64,000 nucleotides of DNA from Terana coerulea. Lineage: Eukaryota; Basidiomycota; Agaricomycetes; Polyporales; Phanerochaetaceae. How positions within the stretch are numbered: position 1 is the first letter of the stretch; each line of letters starts with the position of its first letter. The DNA lies in assembly GCA_024811115.1 (NCBI GenBank), contig JAKOGH010000835.1:124001-188000 (forward strand), read 5' to 3'. Under the pieces are notes generated by a model. It was given only the letters and a program-made list of their open reading frames with translations. It searched no databases and was not told the DNA's origin. This document shows, piece after piece, positions 1-11,280 of this stretch. The translations under genes and the position numbers were made by a program.

Positions 1-523
1 ACTTTTTGGCCTCGAAGAACTTCTTTCCGAGTAGTCCGGGAAGTAATGGGACGACGCGCTCGTCTGCGAGGAAAAGACCATTCTCCTTGAGCAGTAACCG
101 TCGTGCCTCGAAGGGCTTGAATTTTCCCTTCAGCTTCGTGACGCCAACCACTCTTGAGATGAAACGGATTTTGTGTTCTTCAAGGAGATCCTTGTATTCG
201 CGTTGCGGGTCTTTGGTAATGAGGCAAATAGGCGATGTTCGTGGGTCCACAATGGGGTGCGCAAGGGGTCTAATAGCGCAAGTCCTTTAGTGATTGAGGA
301 AAAGAGAGAGGAAAGCCACGTACATCCTATGTGGCTTGAGCTTCTTCTCCGGATGCATCTGTTTCACCGTGACATTAAGCCAAACTAACGGCTCCTTCCC
401 TGGCAAGAGCTGGTCCTCCTGCAGCTTCTCTTGCCGCTTCTGCTCGTGTTTGAGGAGGGATTCCACGGCGAGCTTGCACTGTTTTGCGGGCACATGCTCG
501 TCAATGAGTTCTGTGACAGCCAT
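1..523 (-). CDS. Ribosomal L1-domain protein, Utp30/Cic1/RSL1D1-like (3' end cut by window edge)
   Basis: This is the 5' part of a nucleolar ribosomal-L1-fold protein of the kind that helps assemble pre-ribosomes. The start is the ATG at 523, giving MAVTELIDEHVPAKQCK, the usual opening of the fungal family (a short helix with a VPAKQCKLAVESLLKH-like stretch). Exon 1 is 523-324; a 54-base intron (323-270, GTACGT to TTAG) follows; exon 2 runs from 269 off the left end and reads IPLAHPIVDPR, then ICLITKDPQREYKDLL and RFISRVVGVTKLKGKFKP, matching the L1 beta-sheet core. The frame is open to base 1. It is transcribed divergently from the M64 peptidase, with about 290 bases between the two starts. 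The family call is from remembered motifs; Utp30 versus Cic1/RSL1D1 cannot be decided from this fragment. Confidence 0.75.
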
Positions 524-813
524 CCTGAAGTCTAAAAGACTCAAGAGGAGACAGACAGGGAGATAAGTAGAGGAGATGTGAAGGTCAGAGGGTCAGAGGA
601 GCTTGCATTCAAGCCGCTTGCCGTCTCGAAATTTCTTGCAGCCAATCACGCCACGTGAGTCTTAGACGCTCATGTGCCTATGCAAGTAGCGCTCGGCATC
701 CCCGCTTTCTTGAGTTCACATGCATATGCAACCATGATACTTTCTCAAACTCTTCTTTCTCTTGGACGACGCAGGAGTCGCAGTCGCTGCATACCAGGAC
801 GTCCAGCAAAGCC
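524..813. promoter_or_regulatory. Divergent intergenic promoter region
   Basis: These 290 bases separate the start codons of the L1-domain gene (-) and the M64 peptidase (+), so both promoters must lie here or overlap the 5' ends. No clear TATA box or other named site was recognised. Confidence 0.4.
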
Positions 814-3080
814 ATGCATCAAATCTTGCTCTTCCTAGCACTTACTCTTCTGAGCACGGCGGAGGCTGGCCATCATTCGACCGACCGCCCTTTCGAACTG
901 GTCGTATTACGCGACAAAGACGAGTCGCTGCAAGCATGCGAAGTGTTGAACTTCAGGGAGACACAACACATCAGAGGTCTAGCTGCAAATTCTGTCCATA
1001 CAATCAAGCTGGATAGTCCATTGGGGCAGGAGCGCATCAGTTTCATTGCTCACGAGGAACAGTCGGTCTGGGATGCAGCCGCTTCGGAATGCGGCCGTGA
1101 GCTGCGTGAAGCTTATGCTTACGCAGGCCACGAGAAAGGAGCGCAGGAAGTTTTGATGTCAGCTACGCAAGTTGGAGATACACACAAGGCCCCGCCGTTG
1201 CAGCTGGAGCCTTTGATCCAGACAGGCCTCCCTGCCAATCGAATCGACCTCGTATTCTTCTCGGATGGCTGTGAGTATTACTTTGAAATGCTTTCTTGCG
1301 ACGGCAATAAAGCTTCGACGGCAGACCTTGCCGAGGAACGGCCCAAATTCCTTGAGGATGCGCGACGGTTGGCCCAGGACGTGTCGCAGAACCAGACTTT
1401 CAACACGGTGAAGCCGTTGCTGAACTTCTGGGCAGCCTTCACTCCCAGTAAAGAGGTATCCTGTTCATCACTTGCATCAAACATGAGTCTAAAATAGCAT
1501 CAGAGTGGAATAGGTGTTGGAGGCAAACCAAAAGAGTCGGTGCAATTGATCACAACTAGCATACGCATTCTATGCTTACACGACTTACAGCACCGCGTTC
1601 GGCCTTTACCGTGACGGTACAGAGCTGAGAGGTGTATACTACAGCAAGCCCAAGGTTGCCAGAGCGGCGTGCTTCTCGCTTGGAGACCAGTGCGACTACC
1701 CGATTCTCGTTGGTGAGGATGATAGTCTGGACAGCCCCTTAAACCACTGATCATTTCCTGTAGGTAATGACCCTTTGTATGGCGGTCTTGGCGGAGAGTT
1801 CACGTAGGTGATGCTCTTGTGGCATACTTTTCGCTAACTCACGCTCTCTCTAGGGTGATCACCCCTTCTCTCGCGAATGGCCCGCTGGTCTTGAGGTAAG
1901 TGAATATATTTACTTGCTTCATGGTGACGTACTTGACAAATCTTGCGCGTAGACATGAACTCGGGCACTCGGTCATCGAAGTCGGTGAAGAGTACGATGG
2001 TGGATACGGCTACTTCGGAGTTAACGCCGCACAGAATCGCTCGACGCCCATCTCCTGGGCTCACTGGCTGTCAAACTCCTCTGAAGATTCGTCCGTTAGA
2101 CGTGAACGTGCTGTCATGCCCCTTCAGGACTACGCATGGACCATGCTCAACACTACTACTCCTTGGTCCACCAAGTTTAGTGCCTCAGGTCAATATTCGA
2201 GGCATCTTGTCCGATTCTCCCTGTCCGGCTTGCCTGACGCTACGGACCTGACTGTTGAACTGGATGGCGAGGACCTTGGATGGACACCGCGGAAGGATAT
2301 TGGTGTAGATCGCTGGCATTACGATGTATATCGCGACGGAGGGCTCGCGGACGGCATCCATGAGGTCAAGTTCACGCTGAACAATGCAGACCGGGAGGGA
2401 CTTGCTCAAATGTGCAGCGTCGAAGTGCTGGACTTTGGAGACGGACATCAGTGCGAGCAATGCACTCTACGTAATGATTATGACATTGTTAACACAAGGT
2501 TTTTGCAGGTTTAATGCGACACCCAGCCACTACAGTATGTACCCGACGTACGTCAGATGATGCCAGACGTTCTTTCTTTTCGAGGTATGTGCTAACATTC
2601 ACGATCCAGATTCTCGTTGAAAAACGAAACAACGTACCGCCCCACGAACGAAGACTGCCTCATGAGGCAGGTCACGACGCCCAACTTCTGCAAGGTCTGC
2701 ATCGAAGGGCTGTGGCTCTCGCTCCTCCGCCGGGTCGACCTGATCGACGCCGTCACTACCAGCTGTATCCTCCATGGGCCGCAGCCAGGCGCGTCCAAGC
2801 TCGCGGTGGACCTCTCGCTCGTACCTCTTGCCGAATTCCGCACGGACGCGCTAGTACCAACCGAAAGCTACACCATATTGTGGTCAAGGACGGAGACGTC
2901 CTCGAGGACTACACGAACAAGACGCGACTGGAGGTTGATCCGTCGGAGGCGTCGGGGACGTATTCGGTTAACGTTACCTTCGTCACTGAGGAAGTGCGCA
3001 AGGATGAGAACGGTCTACTTTCCTCACACCGAGACCTCGCGTTGGACGTTCAGACCTGCAGCCAGGGTCACAGTATGTAA
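814..3080 (+). CDS. Secreted M64 (IgA peptidase type) zinc metallopeptidase, one frame break
   Basis: A secreted zinc endopeptidase of family M64. The start at 814 gives a signal peptide (MHQILLFLALTLLSTAEAG); an in-frame upstream extension is not signal-like. Nine exons fit with matching phases: 814-1270, 1325-1455, 1504-1535, 1591-1712, 1764-1803, 1854-1895, 1953-2450, 2509-2547 and 2610-3080. The zinc site HELGHSVIEVGEEYD, with the two His and the catalytic Glu, starts exon 7. Upstream lie the family's RIDLVFFSDGY and YRDGTELRGVYYSKP blocks; downstream TYRPTNEDCLMRQV is also typical. At about 2882-2886 the frame must shift: before it reads ...SYTILW, after it KDGDVLEDYTNKT, one base short. 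With one more base the last exon would be in phase to the TAA at 3080. The peptidase domain itself lies before the break. The break may be an assembly indel or a late inactivating mutation. Confidence 0.85.
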
Positions 3081-3482
3081 GGCTACACACAAGGATACTC
3101 TAAACTGAGGATGGGATGGGATGGGATGCATTATACCTAGGGTATGGCTGCTAGTGTGAGGTATCAGTAGGATAGGAGCGGGAAAGATGCTATTCCAACA
3201 ATGTACATCAGGAAAGTGTGATGGCCAAAGAAAACCCAGGGAGGAATGTGTAAAGAGGATGAGTGCGAATCAATGACCAGGACGGCAGGCAAAGCAGTAT
3301 TACAGCGATGAAGAACGAGGCGTCCAATGTGAACGATGACCAAACGTGGTAAAACAAGACGGCGAAGCGTAGAACCTCCTGTGAAGAAAATCCAACAAAC
3401 TCGATGAAGAAAACAGCAGCAAATGGGCCAGAACCGACAGCACAGATGCAAAAGTAGCAGACAGCGAGAAACCTGAGAGGTG
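3081..3482. other. Convergent 3' intergenic region with GGGAT microsatellite
   Basis: These 400 bases lie between the 3' ends of the M64 peptidase (+) and the CAAX protein (-). They hold a short GGGAT tandem run near 3112-3126 and otherwise only presumed 3' untranslated sequence. Short ORFs here (for example 3164-3514 on the minus strand) match no known family and are ignored. Confidence 0.5.
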
Positions 3483-5704
3483 TCACATAATGACACATTT
3501 GCTGCAGCAGCCACTACTTGACTCTTCCTTCCGCTGCATCGCGGCCGCCTGGTCGTCTGACGAAGGTCGGGTTACTCGGATCTCGGGTACGGGCGTCGGG
3601 GAATGGTACTGCGAGAAGGGCGCAGGGGATTCCGGTCGCGGGCTGTTCGAGCCATTGATTCGTGGCGGCTCAAGTGGTGACGGCTGCTTGTCCCGCCATT
3701 CAGGTTTCGGCAGGTTCGTGGTGTCCAATCTGATCTGATCTGTTCGTTGGCCGAACTCATCCATTGGGATGCCTTCTGTATGCTCGTCCATTCTGCTTCC
3801 ACGGTATTTCGTGCGGTCGAAGCCGAAGGTACCTGGGGCCTGGGTGGGAAAAGTCAGCGAGATTCATCACAGAGTAGCTCCTACGAGATACTGTGACGTG
3901 ACATACAGGTTCGATTTCATTCCTCACTGGCCGAGGTTTTGGACTACCATCAGCCTGCTCATAATGACCTTCAAGACCCTGCTTACGAGCGACCACGGGC
4001 AAGACAACCTGGAAGAGGTTTAGCCATAGCATGTACAGGGAGTTTGCACACGTACATCATCCCAGTTACCTGACGGCGGTACAGGCTGAGTCCATACTGG
4101 AATAGCATGTGTAATGTCGTCTCCTTCCGGCGCCGGGTACTGCGCGACGGACCCTCTCGACTCCATTTTCTTCGGGGCGGGTTTTCCGGGAGATTTCTGA
4201 CGAGTACGCTTCGCGGAGGCGGAAGCGGCTGCAGCGGGGCTTTTTGCGCGTCGTTTCGCATTCGCGTTTGAAGCGCTCGGTTTAGGACTTGCTATTAGAG
4301 CGGAGGACTTCGAGCTAGCTTTGGGGGTCGCGGGTGCCGAACCAGGCAAAGCATGATTCTGCGTCGGGGTCACCGTACGCGGCGTGGGGGCTGGTATTCG
4401 ACTCTTGAATGTCGACGAGGATTTCGACACGTCGACTAGCGTGGGCGTATCACTGCGGTCCAATGAATGAGGGGATGTCGCACCCTCGTCCCGCATGTAA
4501 GAGTCCATCTGAATATCATCGTTGTCATCGTATCCGTCGTCCTGGTACTCGTCGGCATCGTCATTCTCCAAGTCCGTAGGTGGATGCTCGTCCATAACAA
4601 ACGAGACCTGCTTCAACTGTTCGTCGTCGTCGATGTAGAGGCTTTCTCGTGCTCCGACGCTGCCTGCCCGTTGTCTAGCATGTATGCGGGTTTGACTGTC
4701 GTTGCGCCCTCTCGAGTTGGAACGCGAGCGAGAAGAGGAAGACATAGCTGTTTTTGACGACGCCTGCCGTAGTGTATGCCCATAATTTGCGATGTCCAGC
4801 ATCTCCTGTTTGCGCCCAATCCGAAGCTCACCGACACCTCCATTTCGCGCAACGTCGCCTCGATACCAATGCTCAAACGGCCGCTCCTCGGAGTCCGTAG
4901 ACATACGCGGTGAAGCGTACGAGTCTTCATAACCTCGACGTGTCGACAAAGGGGGCGGGTTGAATGGTGGTCGCTCATTTACAAGGTCTGAGACCCCAGA
5001 GCGTAGTGTCTTAAGCGTTGAATGAGACCCCACTGAGGATGGTTGATAGCTTTCCTCGACAGGGTATAACTCCGACGTCGGTTCTGACGCATATACAGTG
5101 CCGTTCGGTTTGTAGTAACCGTTCCTGCTGTCTCCCCGTCCGTTCACAGAGACGCCAGATAGGCTTAGGTGAATGCTGCTCGAGGTACTGCCCGTGCGAG
5201 CGCGAGATATGGTATACGCGTTCGCGTACTCGAGGTCATCGGTGATCCCGAGCGCGAAGCGGGGTCAACTGGCAAGGGCGGCGGGGCTCTTGCTTGTGGA
5301 TGGCATGTCGAAAGGAAAAGGTTGAGACAGGGTGCGACTGCGCTGAAAGGAACCAGAGCGTGAACTCCGGCCTGTGACCGCTGAGGTGGACTCTCCTGGT
5401 CGTGATTGCTGGAGACTAGGTCGAGGAATCGCACTAGGCTTTGAAAAAGTGGGCGTAACTGCACTATCTCGAGAGGTGTACATCGGGTTTGAAGTGGTCA
5501 CTTCGTACCCCTCCGCGGACGTTATTGAAGCGACCGACATTCGCTTGGCCAACGCATGGCTTTCGTTCTCAAGACCTTCGCGATAACTTTGAGTTTCATT
5601 CGAGGTAGATGATAGGCGTACACACGTTTCCGCAGAGCTGGAACGATCGCCTCGTCCCAAGCAGGTTCGCGATTGAACGCAGGTGGCATCGCCGCAAGTG
5701 CCAT
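3483..5704 (-). CDS. Disordered basidiomycete protein with C-terminal CAAX box; in-frame TGA
   Basis: No enzyme domain is visible. The four-exon model is 5704-5626, 5575-4056, 4008-3907 and 3839-3483, with all phases agreeing, and begins MALAAMPPAFNREPAWDE. The protein (about 685 residues if read through) is rich in Ser, Pro, Arg and acidic stretches, hence largely disordered, and has a small ordered-looking C-terminal part (WDDVVLPVVARKQGLEGHYE). It ends CSKCVIM, a CAAX box with Met last, which predicts farnesylation and membrane attachment. Codon 5267-5265 is TGA and interrupts exon 2 between SPAALAS and PRFALGITDDLEYANAY; both sides are in one frame and no GT-AG intron removes the TGA while keeping that frame. 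The alternative is two adjacent genes, but no ATG opens the downstream part near the TGA. Function unknown; a signalling or polarity adaptor is only a guess from the lipid anchor. Confidence 0.65.
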
Positions 5705-6179
5705 AGCAAAGAAAAGCAAGGAAGAATTAGGAGACGGCTAAATGATAATAGTAAGGAGAGTCGGAAGTTGGACAGAAGGGGGAAACAAGGAGGACAACGT
5801 CGAGGTCGTCGAGGTCGCTGACACCAGAAACATTTCCCAACAAATATCATCACACAACTGGCACACCATAACAGGTTATCAGCACTAACTTGCGGTGTTA
5901 ACTCCGTATATGGGGCTGCACACGACATATCCGTGCAATATTACTGAGAGATGTCTAATTCCGTCTCAAATATTGCATCATAGCCTCCCATAGCACTTTC
6001 GCAGAGACCGCCACTTCGCTGCGCAGACGCTTTTGTGTCTGACATATACCCGAACTGTGCACGCTGGAATCACCTAATCAGCCTGTGTCTGTCAAGGAAA
6101 TGCTTTAAAGAGCGGGTCTCTTCCACTTTCGTTACGTTACGTCCCACACCCACTGTGACAGACGAGTGCAACTTGAACC
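5705..6179. promoter_or_regulatory. Divergent promoter region, CAAX gene and SepH-like kinase
   Basis: About 475 bases separate the start codons of the CAAX-box gene (-) and the septation kinase (+). The region is pyrimidine-rich in places and has no recognised element. Short ORFs across it are taken as chance. Confidence 0.35.
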
Positions 6180-9100
6180 ATGTCCTCTCCATCACGAAAT
6201 CCCCCGTCCAACAAACTTCTCAATGCCTACGTATGTCTGATTTTCGGTCAAGAATGAGTATGTCGTTGAACTGTTGGTTGGATGTAGCAACTTGGAGACT
6301 CGTTGGGCAAAGGCGCGTTTGGTCAGGTGTACCGTGAGTTGTGCATAGTGCGGTTCACCGATGTGCATCCCGATGCTGAGCCACGCGCAGGTGCTCTGAA
6401 TTGGGCAACCGGAGAAACCGTCGCCATAAAGGAGATACAACTGAGTAACATACCCAAGAGCGAGATTGGGCAGATTATGGTGAGCCTCGCGGTTCCCTGC
6501 GGTATTACGCGTCGCGTGAACACAACATTGCTAGTCAGAGATCGACTTGCTCAAGAACTTGAATGTACGTCCGCGTCTTGGGCTCGCAGACTTCTGTTGC
6601 GCTAACCTCCCCTCCATTGTGCAGCACTCAAACATCGTGAAGTACAAGGGATTTGAGAAAACACCCGAGTTTCTATACATCATCCTAGAGTGCGCACAAC
6701 TACACTTCATATATGTCTCCTTTGACTTATCTCTACGATACGCCAGGTTTTGTGAGAATGGCTCTCTCCACAACATCTGCAAGAAATTCGGCAAGTTTCC
6801 CGAAACTCTTGTCGGCGTATACATCTCGCAAGTCCTAGAAGGTCTTGTGTATTTGCACGACCAGGGTGTTATCCATCGAGATATCAAAGGCGCGAATATA
6901 CTCACCAACAAGGACGGTTGCGTGAAACTTGCCGACTTTGGAGTTGCTAGTAGTGCCACTGCGGTGCGCGACAAGGAGGTGGTTGGTAGCCCATATTGGA
7001 GTGCGTCTTGGTCATTTTCCAATCATTTGTCTCGAGCTAACGCTTGGTACATCAGTGGCTCCCGAAGTCATCGAGCAGTCAGGCGCAACGACGGCCTCGG
7101 ACATCTGGTCTGTCGGATGCACGGTTATTGAACTCCTTGAAGGCAAACCACCATATCACTTTCTCGACCCGATGCCCGCTCTTTTCCGTATTGTTCAAGA
7201 TGATTGTCCACCCATTCCCGAAGGCGCGTCGCCAGTAGTGAAGGATTTCTTAATCCATTGCTTCCAGAAAGATTGTAACCTTCGGGTGTCCGCTAAGAAG
7301 TTGCTCAGACATCCGTGGATGATGGCAGCGAAGAAGCAGATGGCTGGGAACAAGGCATCGACAGGCTCGGCTGGCCCGGACAGACGACCACTAAGTAACT
7401 ACAACTATGATGAGGCCGTACTGAAAGTACAAGAGTGGAATGAAGCACTGAAATGTATGCTATTTTTCCTGCTAATGTCACTAATATTGATTGTTGTTTA
7501 GCTCCCTCTAAGCCTGCGAAGCATCCCTCAAAGCGTCAGCATGCGGATAGTAATGGCCGGGGCTCCCTCCTCTGGAGCCTCTGAACTTTGGACTCTCTCC
7601 AGCGCCGGCACTACTGGCACCTCAGGCTCAGCAGCCACTTGGTGCCTTGCTGCAATCCAGCTCCTCTCGGACATTGTTAGCCAGGACCTTCGATCGTAAA
7701 GGTTCCTCAGATACATACCCCTATGGGTCACATTCGTGAAACGCTGCCTATGCCGTTTATACTGCAGCAGCCGGAGGAGCAAACCGACAACTGGGATGAT
7801 GATTTCGAGGAAGGGATTTCATTCACCAAGATACAAGGTATGTTGCGTGCTTATTTTCGCTTCTTGCCGTTGACAATTCTATCATAGCTTTGGAGAAGAC
7901 CGCGTTGGAAGACGAGCAGGGGAAGCATGAGCATGAAGATAATGGTCAGACTATACGGCCCATTCGTAGTCCGGGAGTCGTGCCAGTACCATTACCCATC
8001 TCCAAGGCTCCTGCCGCCGAAATTGAACCCATCGCCGAAGACTTCTCCGACCTGGATTTTGCGGAAGATGATGACAACATGCAGGCGAAGGTGGCTAATT
8101 TCAAGGTCGGTCGGAAAGCCGTTTTATCCGCATATATGCCGCTAAATGCTATTTTCAGAAGAAGAACTCAGTTCGTCGAGGGCTTTTCCATCCAAATGAC
8201 ATCAAGACTGTCGGCTTGATGCCACCCTCACCTGGTCCCAAGACCGCACCCCTTCCAGGCCTTTCCCACAAATCGTCCAGACCAGCACTCAATCCTCTAC
8301 CACCAACTCCACATTCTGCCAATACTCCTGGCCGTGGGCACGGTCGCTCGTCGTCGTTTGTGGGGAATGGTGGCTCTGCAGGGCGCGCGGAGGCCAGACG
8401 TTTGTACAGCCAGCCAGAGTTCAGGAAGTACACCGAGGATGACGAAGAGGATTACGACGATATCTTCGACAAACCCAGTGAAAGTGGTAAGTCCTTCCCG
8501 AGCTGTCTGTGGGAATTATCCTTATTGCGGTTACTGGGTAGTATCTCAGCCCATGCAGACGTTGCAGCTCAAATACCCGCTTGTCAAACGAATCCTGGGT
8601 TTGTACCATACTACTCGTTGCATGCATGGTCATCTCACTCTTATCTCTTTAGCTCGGTGATGGCGACAGCGATGAGGATCCATTTGCGGACGTACGTGAC
8701 TGAGCCTTCGCGCAGAATGAAGCTGACGGTTAATGTGAGATAGATTGACGAAGGCTTCGCGGAAGAGGACCTGGAGTCTAACTTGCAGCGAGACAAGTAT
8801 GCTCGGCTATGCAGTCAAGTAAACTTGCTTATAGACGAGTTGACCCCTCGGCACCGGACTTCCAAGTAAGAGAAGCATGCGACCAGCTGGTAAGATACCA
8901 CATACCTGTAGTCCCGTACTTGCCACTAACATTTTTCGAAGTTGAACATCATTGTCGAAACACCAGAGATGCAGTCCCAGCTGGTGTCAGCGCATGGCAT
9001 GCTTGCTATCATGGAAGTCCTAGAGGGCCGGATAACAAGAGATGTTGCTCTGAGGCTATTGCAAATAATCAATGCGGTAAGTTCTTATTCGTATCTTGCT

Positions 9101-11061
9101 CTTTACCTTTACCGCATCGCTGATGAGTGCACAGTTGGTGACCTCGGATATGGGTTTCTTGGAAAGTTTCTGCTTGATTGGGTATGTGCTTATCGCCTGT
9201 CTACGGGCTCAAGTAGACTCAGATTCCGCTAGTGGAATCCCCGTTGTTATGGATTTTACCTCCAAGAGGCATTCCCCGAGTGCCGACTGGAGGCATCAAA
9301 CTTCATACGTCTCCTTTGCCATTCGTCTGTACTTACACTGCAGATGTTCATCTCGTGCGTCCCTTATTTCTGTCCTCCGTTCCCGTCTCATTGGCTGTTA
9401 TGGGTGGCCTGTAGATGTCGAGGCCTCAAGGTCCTAGTGGATTTACTTGACGAGGACTACACAGAGCAGAGTCTGCTGGTCGTTCACGCCCTAAATGGAA
9501 TCTGCAGTGTGTTTGAACTTCAAAGTCCAACGACGAAGAACGATTTCTGCCGAATGTTCATCAGAGAAGGCCTTTTGGACCCCTTGTCGTCGGCGCTGTT
9601 GAACATCATGGCAAGCCATGGTGACGTTGCCGCCACCGAGATGAACAAGAAGATCATTCAAATCATCTTAGTGTTTTGCCAAGTTTCACAGTCTGACATA
9701 CATGTGCGTAATGCTTTGGGCACGCGGAAGGTTGTACGACGTAGGTATTGTTGTACTCATTTCCAGAGCGATTGAGCTTACGATGCTTACTCACAGGTCT
9801 CCTACGTGCATGCGAGCTTTTGGAGCCAGAGCACCTCGTACACATGCTCAAGGCAGTCAAGCATCTTTCTATGAGCGCGACGCTTCTCGAGGTCCTGCAG
9901 AACGCTAATGCCATCGACATCCTTGTCAAGATACTGGACGAACAGAGCTCAGGTCCATACAGCACGGTACAGTTTTCTTCATTCCATTATCGAAGCCAGC
10001 TCATCCTTAGGTGACACAGGAAATGCAAAACCATGTTTTCCAGACATGTTACAACTTGTGTCGCTTGAACAAATCTCGACAGGAAGAGGCTGCCCAGGCC
10101 GGCATCATTCCATGCCTGAAGCGGGTGATTGAGTCCAAGTCGCCTCTCAAACAGTTCGCGCTTCCGATTCTTTGCGACTTGGCTGGCGCGGGAAAGAGTT
10201 GTCGAGTCTTGCTCTGGCAGAACGATGGGCTGTCTCTGTACTTGGGGCTGTTGGACGACCCGTACTTCCAAGTCAGTGCGTTGGAAGCTATACTATCGTG
10301 GTAAATATCGTGTCCGGCCATCGTTAACTGCCTACGCTGACACATAGCTTAGGTTACAAGACGAGACAGCTCGGATAGAGGATGAACTTCTCAAGCCCCA
10401 AGCCCTCGATACACTACTGAAGTGCTTTGTGAATGCGAAGGCAAATTCCTTCGAGAACCTGTTGGACCCGTTGTCCAAGATTTGCCGTATCTCCAACCCA
10501 ATCACCATTGGAATCGCCAAGTCGCAGTTCTTCAAACGCATTATCGATAAGCTCAGTCACAGCAAGACTCTCGTCCGCCTCACCCTCCTCCGTATTCTCC
10601 GTGCGGTGTGCGACGTCCATCCGAACCGCGCGATGCTCGTCGAGCGCTACGGCATCTATGACATCGTCGTCAAGCTGAGCAAAGACGATCAGGCTGTCCT
10701 TGTGCGCGAGATGGCACGGGACATCCTACCAAACTTGGCTCCCGCACTGAAGCCGCTCTCGAGCAGGATTGGCAAGGGGTCCGACGGGCTGAAGAGTGCG
10801 ATTGCGCCAAAGAAGAAGATGCGCAGGACGGCGTCCGAATCCGCAGCTTCTGTCGCGCCTACGTTCAGCAGCAGTCATATGCGATCATCGACGAGACCCA
10901 TCGGACTCTCCAGGGCAGCGAGGCAACTGCCCACCGACTCCTCTTTACTCTCCGAAGAAGACTGCACTGGCACTTCACCACCGTCTCGTTCACCATCATC
11001 TCTTTCGCCACTGTCACGTTCACCACAGCTACGTTCACCACTATCACGCTCACCCAGATAG
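6180..11061 (+). CDS. sepH: Septation-initiation-network Ser/Thr kinase, Cdc7/SepH/Cdc15-like, several frame breaks
   Basis: Homologue of S. pombe Cdc7, Aspergillus SepH and yeast Cdc15, which act at the spindle pole body to trigger septation. Start ATG at 6180; exon 1 (to 6230) gives [17 protein letters not shown]. Exons then spell the kinase domain: [25 protein letters not shown] (catalytic Lys), [21 protein letters not shown], and SPYWMAPEVIE across the intron 7001-7055. The domain lies about residues 18-270. An acidic [11 protein letters not shown] block and a long helical repeat C-terminus follow, including the family motif that should read [13 protein letters not shown]. Around 20 exons are needed. 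Four one-base frame corrections are required, near 7735, 8572 (one A too many), 8845 and 9275 (one C too few each), while the protein text on both sides of each is family-like. The C-terminal tail is SRSP-rich from 10975 and ends at the TAG at 11059-11061. The kinase core is intact. Confidence 0.85.
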
Positions 11062-11280
11062 CCGGCCATGTTCCCTGTTCTCCACTCATTCCTCGATTCC
11101 TTTCTCCGTCCAGCAACTCTCGCTCTCGCTCGGCTCTCGTCGCACGCTCTACCGTACACGCACAATTATCATTCCTTATCTCTGCATACAAATGGATATT
11201 CTAATGTACAAGTAGTAATCGGGTTCCACGAGTACACCAGTCGCTTTCAATGAGATTATGAGCGGATTTGCTCACGCTGC

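Noticed and set aside
5265..5267. Selenocysteine or programmed readthrough at TGA
   Set aside because: Most fungi lack selenocysteine insertion, and the downstream bases are not a known readthrough signal; a mutation or base error is simpler.
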